Origin: Fibrobacterota bacterium
GTDB lineage: Bacteria; Fibrobacterota; Chitinivibrionia; Chitinivibrionales; JANQEN01
Reading direction: 5' to 3'
Length of the DNA stretch: 9,036 bases
Assembly (NCBI GenBank): GCA_030619215.1
Contig: JAUXBV010000092.1
Location: 1 to 9,036 of the forward strand
Shown here: positions 8,201 to 9,036 of the stretch, one piece after another
Layout: each line of letters starts with the position of its first letter
Numbering within the stretch: position 1 is the first letter of the stretch
Made by a program: the position numbers and the translations under genes
Notes under the pieces: model-generated
Database searches by the model: none
Told to the model about the DNA's origin: nothing
What the model saw: only the letters and a program-made list of their open reading frames with translations

Positions 8201-8466
8201 CAACAATACTTTCAAAAAAACACCTGGAGACCAGGGGAAATATTGCATATGTTACTTCAAGAAACTGTGCGGGATGCCAACTTTGTGTTCAGGTTTGTCC
8301 TTATGAGGCTATAGATTTTGACGATGAAAAAAAGATTGTTGTTGTTAATGATATACTCTGCCAGGGCTGCGGTGCCTGCTCGGCTATCTGCCCAAGCGGA
8401 ACATCACAGCAGAATTCGTTCACAAAGAAACAGGTTATATCAATGATAGACGTTTGTTTGACATAA
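5227..8466 (+). CDS. Giant fusion: NuoG-like Fe-S module + HdrA C-half + second HdrA
   Basis: This 1079-residue protein has three modules. (1) Residues 1-182 are the Fe-S part of NuoG/HydA-type proteins: [2Fe-2S] ligands Cys34/45/48/64, then [4Fe-4S] motifs Cys126/129/132/136 and Cys167/170/173/177. The His-Cys cluster motif normally between them is absent (88-116), as are any molybdopterin or H-cluster domains. (2) Residues 187-505 are the C-half of HdrA: second ferredoxin motif Cys228/236/239/243, CVGSRDE at 326-332, and no Rossmann start or C-terminal ferredoxin. (3) Residues 526-1079 are another HdrA: CHCG at 533-536, GGGIAG at 672-677, CVGSRND at 819-825 and a C-terminal 2[4Fe-4S] ferredoxin (Cys1014/1017/1020/1024, Cys1045/1048/1051/1055). 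This copy lacks the DCxxC signature and the ferredoxin insert. ATG 5227 starts exactly at the ferredoxin fold. A GTG at 5194 would add 11 unrelated residues. It likely wires NuoEF to HdrA flavins. BamI-like is possible for module 1. Confidence 0.92.
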   Translation: MINISVDGKQIKAEKGELLLDVLQREGFRVPSLCHHKAVQPYASCRLCLVEVTNRDITSITTSCNYKIENEIEVITGSKEVKDAQRMTMELLLARCPDSVELKAYAEEMGVEKTRFKTRTSEETNCILCGLCVRVCQEVMNIGAIGFANRGTGSKISLPFEKYSEICHSCGACEFVCPTKCIEVEKICGFKPQRIESEFDAGLTSRGSIYIPFPQAVPNHPVIDKERCMYYLAGSCKACEKFCSADAILYDQKDEILTKNVGSIILSPGFDTYKAPEGDSYGYRIYPNVLTSIEFERMLSASGPTKGHIKRISDGRVPEKIAWLQCVGSRDESCDHTYCSSVCCMYAVKEAIITKEHQPGVETHIYFMDMRSFGKDFDKYYERGKNEYGVVYRRCRIPQITQNRETKDLLINYIDDDNKIKEEPYNMVVLSVGLQPCNALGDLGKILEVNLNQYGFIQTDPYFQTHTSKKGVYVSGSATEPKDIPESVTQASAAAADAVKFISDVRGTEITEKEYPAERDISNELPRIGVIICHCGINIAGVIDVEKVVEAAKTLPYVEYAADSLYTCSQDSLENIKSKIKEFGLNRIMVASCTPRTHETLFQETLREAGLNPHLFDMVNIRDQNSWVHRDYPERATKKAIDLVKMGVAKAAELKPVLHHKVSVNKSALVIGGGIAGMNSALSIADQGFKVHLIEKENELGGNIREIFLGIGEEDPQTLLKDTIKKVMHHPMIDVHTSTMLEDISGYVGNFKSSLKNSEKSETIQHGVVVVATGAEPYEPTEFEYGKSPDIIKQRELEKNLAECKKYISELKEVVMIQCVGSRNDEHPYCSRVCCSNAINNALKLKKINPGVSVYILYRDIRTYGFREDKLYREARKLGVLFIRYEKEREPEVTIENGEISVRVLERVLGEEILFHPDKLVLSTGIVPIDNTTLAQQLKVPLNAEKFYIEAHMKLRPVDFSVDGIFLCGLAHSPRFIEESILQAKAAGSRAATILSKKHLETRGNIAYVTSRNCAGCQLCVQVCPYEAIDFDDEKKIVVVNDILCQGCGACSAICPSGTSQQNSFTKKQVISMIDVCLT

Positions 8467-8473
8467 AAGATAT

Positions 8474-8478
8474 GGAGG
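8474..8478 (+). promoter_or_regulatory. Ribosome-binding site of mvhD
   Basis: GGAGG within TATGGAGGAA lies six bases before ATG 8485, in the 18-base gap after the fusion gene. It is clearly stronger than the sites before 2440, 3333 and 5227. Confidence 0.75.
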
Positions 8479-8484
8479 AATACA

Positions 8485-8907
8485 ATGGAAGAATTCGAGC
8501 CTAAAATTGTCGGTTTCCTCTGCAACTGGTGCACCTATGCAGGGGCTGACCTTGCCGGAACAAGCAGAATACAGTACCCGCCAAACATCCGGGTAATCAG
8601 GCTCATGTGTTCAGGTTCAGTGGATTCCATCTACATAATGAAGGCTATCCTTGAAGGCGCCGACGCCGTTTTAATAGGCGGATGTCATCCGGGAGACTGT
8701 CACTACCTCAACGGTAACTATAAGGCAAGGAGGAAAATTGTGCTGGTTAAAAACATTCTTGAAACCTTAGGTATGGAGAAGGAGAGAATCTGGATACGAT
8801 GGATCTCAGCTTCCGAGGGACAGAAATTTGCCGACACGGTGAGAGAGATTGTTGAGGAGACGAAGAAACTCGGGCCAAACCCTGTAGCCCAAAGATGGAA
8901 TATCTGA
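8485..8907 (+). CDS. mvhD: MvhD-like [2Fe-2S] hydrogenase/Hdr-linking subunit
   Basis: The 140-residue protein is a full-length MvhD/FlpD-type small iron-sulfur protein. Visible family motifs are CNWC (Cys13, Cys16), an RLMC segment with Cys42, and GGCHPGDCHY with Cys67 and Cys72. These five conserved cysteines include the [2Fe-2S] ligands. In methanogens MvhD carries electrons from the [NiFe] hydrogenase (or formate dehydrogenase) to HdrA. In bacteria it appears beside HdrA, in QmoB-type fusions and as BamF. No selenocysteine codon occurs: all motif positions are ordinary TGT/TGC, unlike homologues that use selenocysteine. No MvhA/MvhG hydrogenase genes are in this window, so its donor is probably the NuoEFG-like module here or the next gene's product. 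It lies 18 bases after the giant fusion, and its stop overlaps the next Shine-Dalgarno sequence. The domain assignment is firm and the partner is inferred. Confidence 0.94.
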   Translation: MEEFEPKIVGFLCNWCTYAGADLAGTSRIQYPPNIRVIRLMCSGSVDSIYIMKAILEGADAVLIGGCHPGDCHYLNGNYKARRKIVLVKNILETLGMEKERIWIRWISASEGQKFADTVREIVEETKKLGPNPVAQRWNI

Positions 8908-8913
8908 AGGAGG
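8907..8913 (+). promoter_or_regulatory. Ribosome-binding site of the downstream partial gene
   Basis: AAGGAGG begins on the last base of the mvhD stop codon and sits nine bases before ATG 8923. It supports that start and coupling to mvhD. Confidence 0.75.
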
Positions 8914-8922
8914 TTAAAGAAG

Positions 8923-9036
8923 ATGAGCAACAAAATATTGGAGGTTAAGGAAGGGGATGTGACTTCTGCGGTAAACAGTTTCCTGAAGGGGCTTTTGGAA
9001 TCCGGATCGGTAGACGCAATACTTGCACCGCAGGTT
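8923..9036 (+). CDS. N-terminus of a possible FrhB/FdhB-like protein (3' truncated)
   Basis: An open frame of 38 codons runs from ATG 8923 to the window end without a stop. It starts MSNKILEVKEGD and continues with a predicted amphipathic helix and SGSVDAILAPQ. This beginning resembles my recollection of FrhB/FdhB-like iron-sulfur flavoproteins (coenzyme F420 hydrogenase/dehydrogenase beta family), which often follow mvhD in Hdr operons. In such families the cofactor-binding cysteines come later, so none are visible yet. The strong Shine-Dalgarno sequence and 15-base gap make the gene itself near certain. The family call rests on a short stretch plus context and could be wrong. Confidence 0.6.
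   Translation, partial: MSNKILEVKEGDVTSAVNSFLKGLLESGSVDAILAPQV

Noticed and set aside
3333..8466. Electron-bifurcating [FeFe] hydrogenase HydABC
   Set aside because: The NuoE, NuoF and NuoG-like parts fit, but no H-cluster domain is present. The NuoG-like protein continues into HdrA modules instead.
8485..8907. Selenocysteine in the MvhD-like protein, as in some homologues
   Set aside because: All motif positions are TGT or TGC codons and the only in-frame TGA is the natural stop.
1..9036. CRISPR arrays, tRNA or rRNA genes, insertion sequences, terminators
   Set aside because: Coding sequence is nearly continuous with gaps of 18 bases or fewer. I saw no regularly spaced repeats, terminal inverted repeats, or hairpin-plus-T-run structures. 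The only repetition is protein-level similarity between the HdrA copies.

Overview
The window is part of one plus-strand operon encoding a soluble, iron-sulfur- and flavin-rich electron-transfer complex of the heterodisulfide reductase (Hdr) type combined with an NADH dehydrogenase (NuoEFG-type) module. Order: C-terminal half of an HdrB-like CCG protein (1-474), full HdrA (471-2429), an HdrA N-half fused to NuoE (2440-3336), a NuoF/HydB-like flavoprotein (3333-5210), a 1079-residue NuoG-like / HdrA C-half / second HdrA fusion (5227-8466), an MvhD-like [2Fe-2S] protein (8485-8907), and the first 38 codons of a possible FrhB/FdhB-like protein (from 8923). Genes overlap by 4 bases or lie 10-18 bases apart. 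I see no internal terminator, promoter, RNA gene, CRISPR array or mobile element, and no gap over 300 bases.

The gene content points to a strictly anaerobic bacterium living by low-potential electron transfer (sulfate reducer, syntroph, acetogen-like or aromatic degrader; Desulfobacterota, Nitrospirota and Omnitrophota are all plausible). The sequence alone does not fix the phylum. No protein has a signal peptide or membrane segment, so the complex should be cytoplasmic.

Inferred working: the NuoF-like subunit (FMN and NADH sites) exchanges electrons with NAD(H). The NuoE and NuoG modules relay them to HdrA-type FAD centres, which in known Hdr complexes can bifurcate or confurcate electrons between ferredoxin and a higher-potential acceptor. 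MvhD normally links an electron-input module to HdrA, and HdrB carries the site that reduces a disulfide or other acceptor. The parts list resembles both NAD-linked Hdr complexes (the Flox-Hdr idea) and the BamDEFGHI subunits of class II benzoyl-CoA reductase. The defining Bam catalytic subunits (BamB/BamC) are not in view, so the substrate is unknown.

The most notable feature is a split HdrA. The HdrA N-half (FAD-binding Rossmann segment plus the first ferredoxin motif) is fused in front of NuoE. The missing C-half (second ferredoxin motif onward) is fused behind the NuoG-like module three genes later. The layout reads as nuoE-nuoF-nuoG placed inside an hdrA coding sequence, at the middle of its ferredoxin insert. 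The 2440-8466 block also looks lower in G+C and has weaker ribosome-binding sites than the hdrB, hdrA and mvhD genes around it, as if it had been inserted into a conventional hdrB-hdrA-mvhD-frhB operon.
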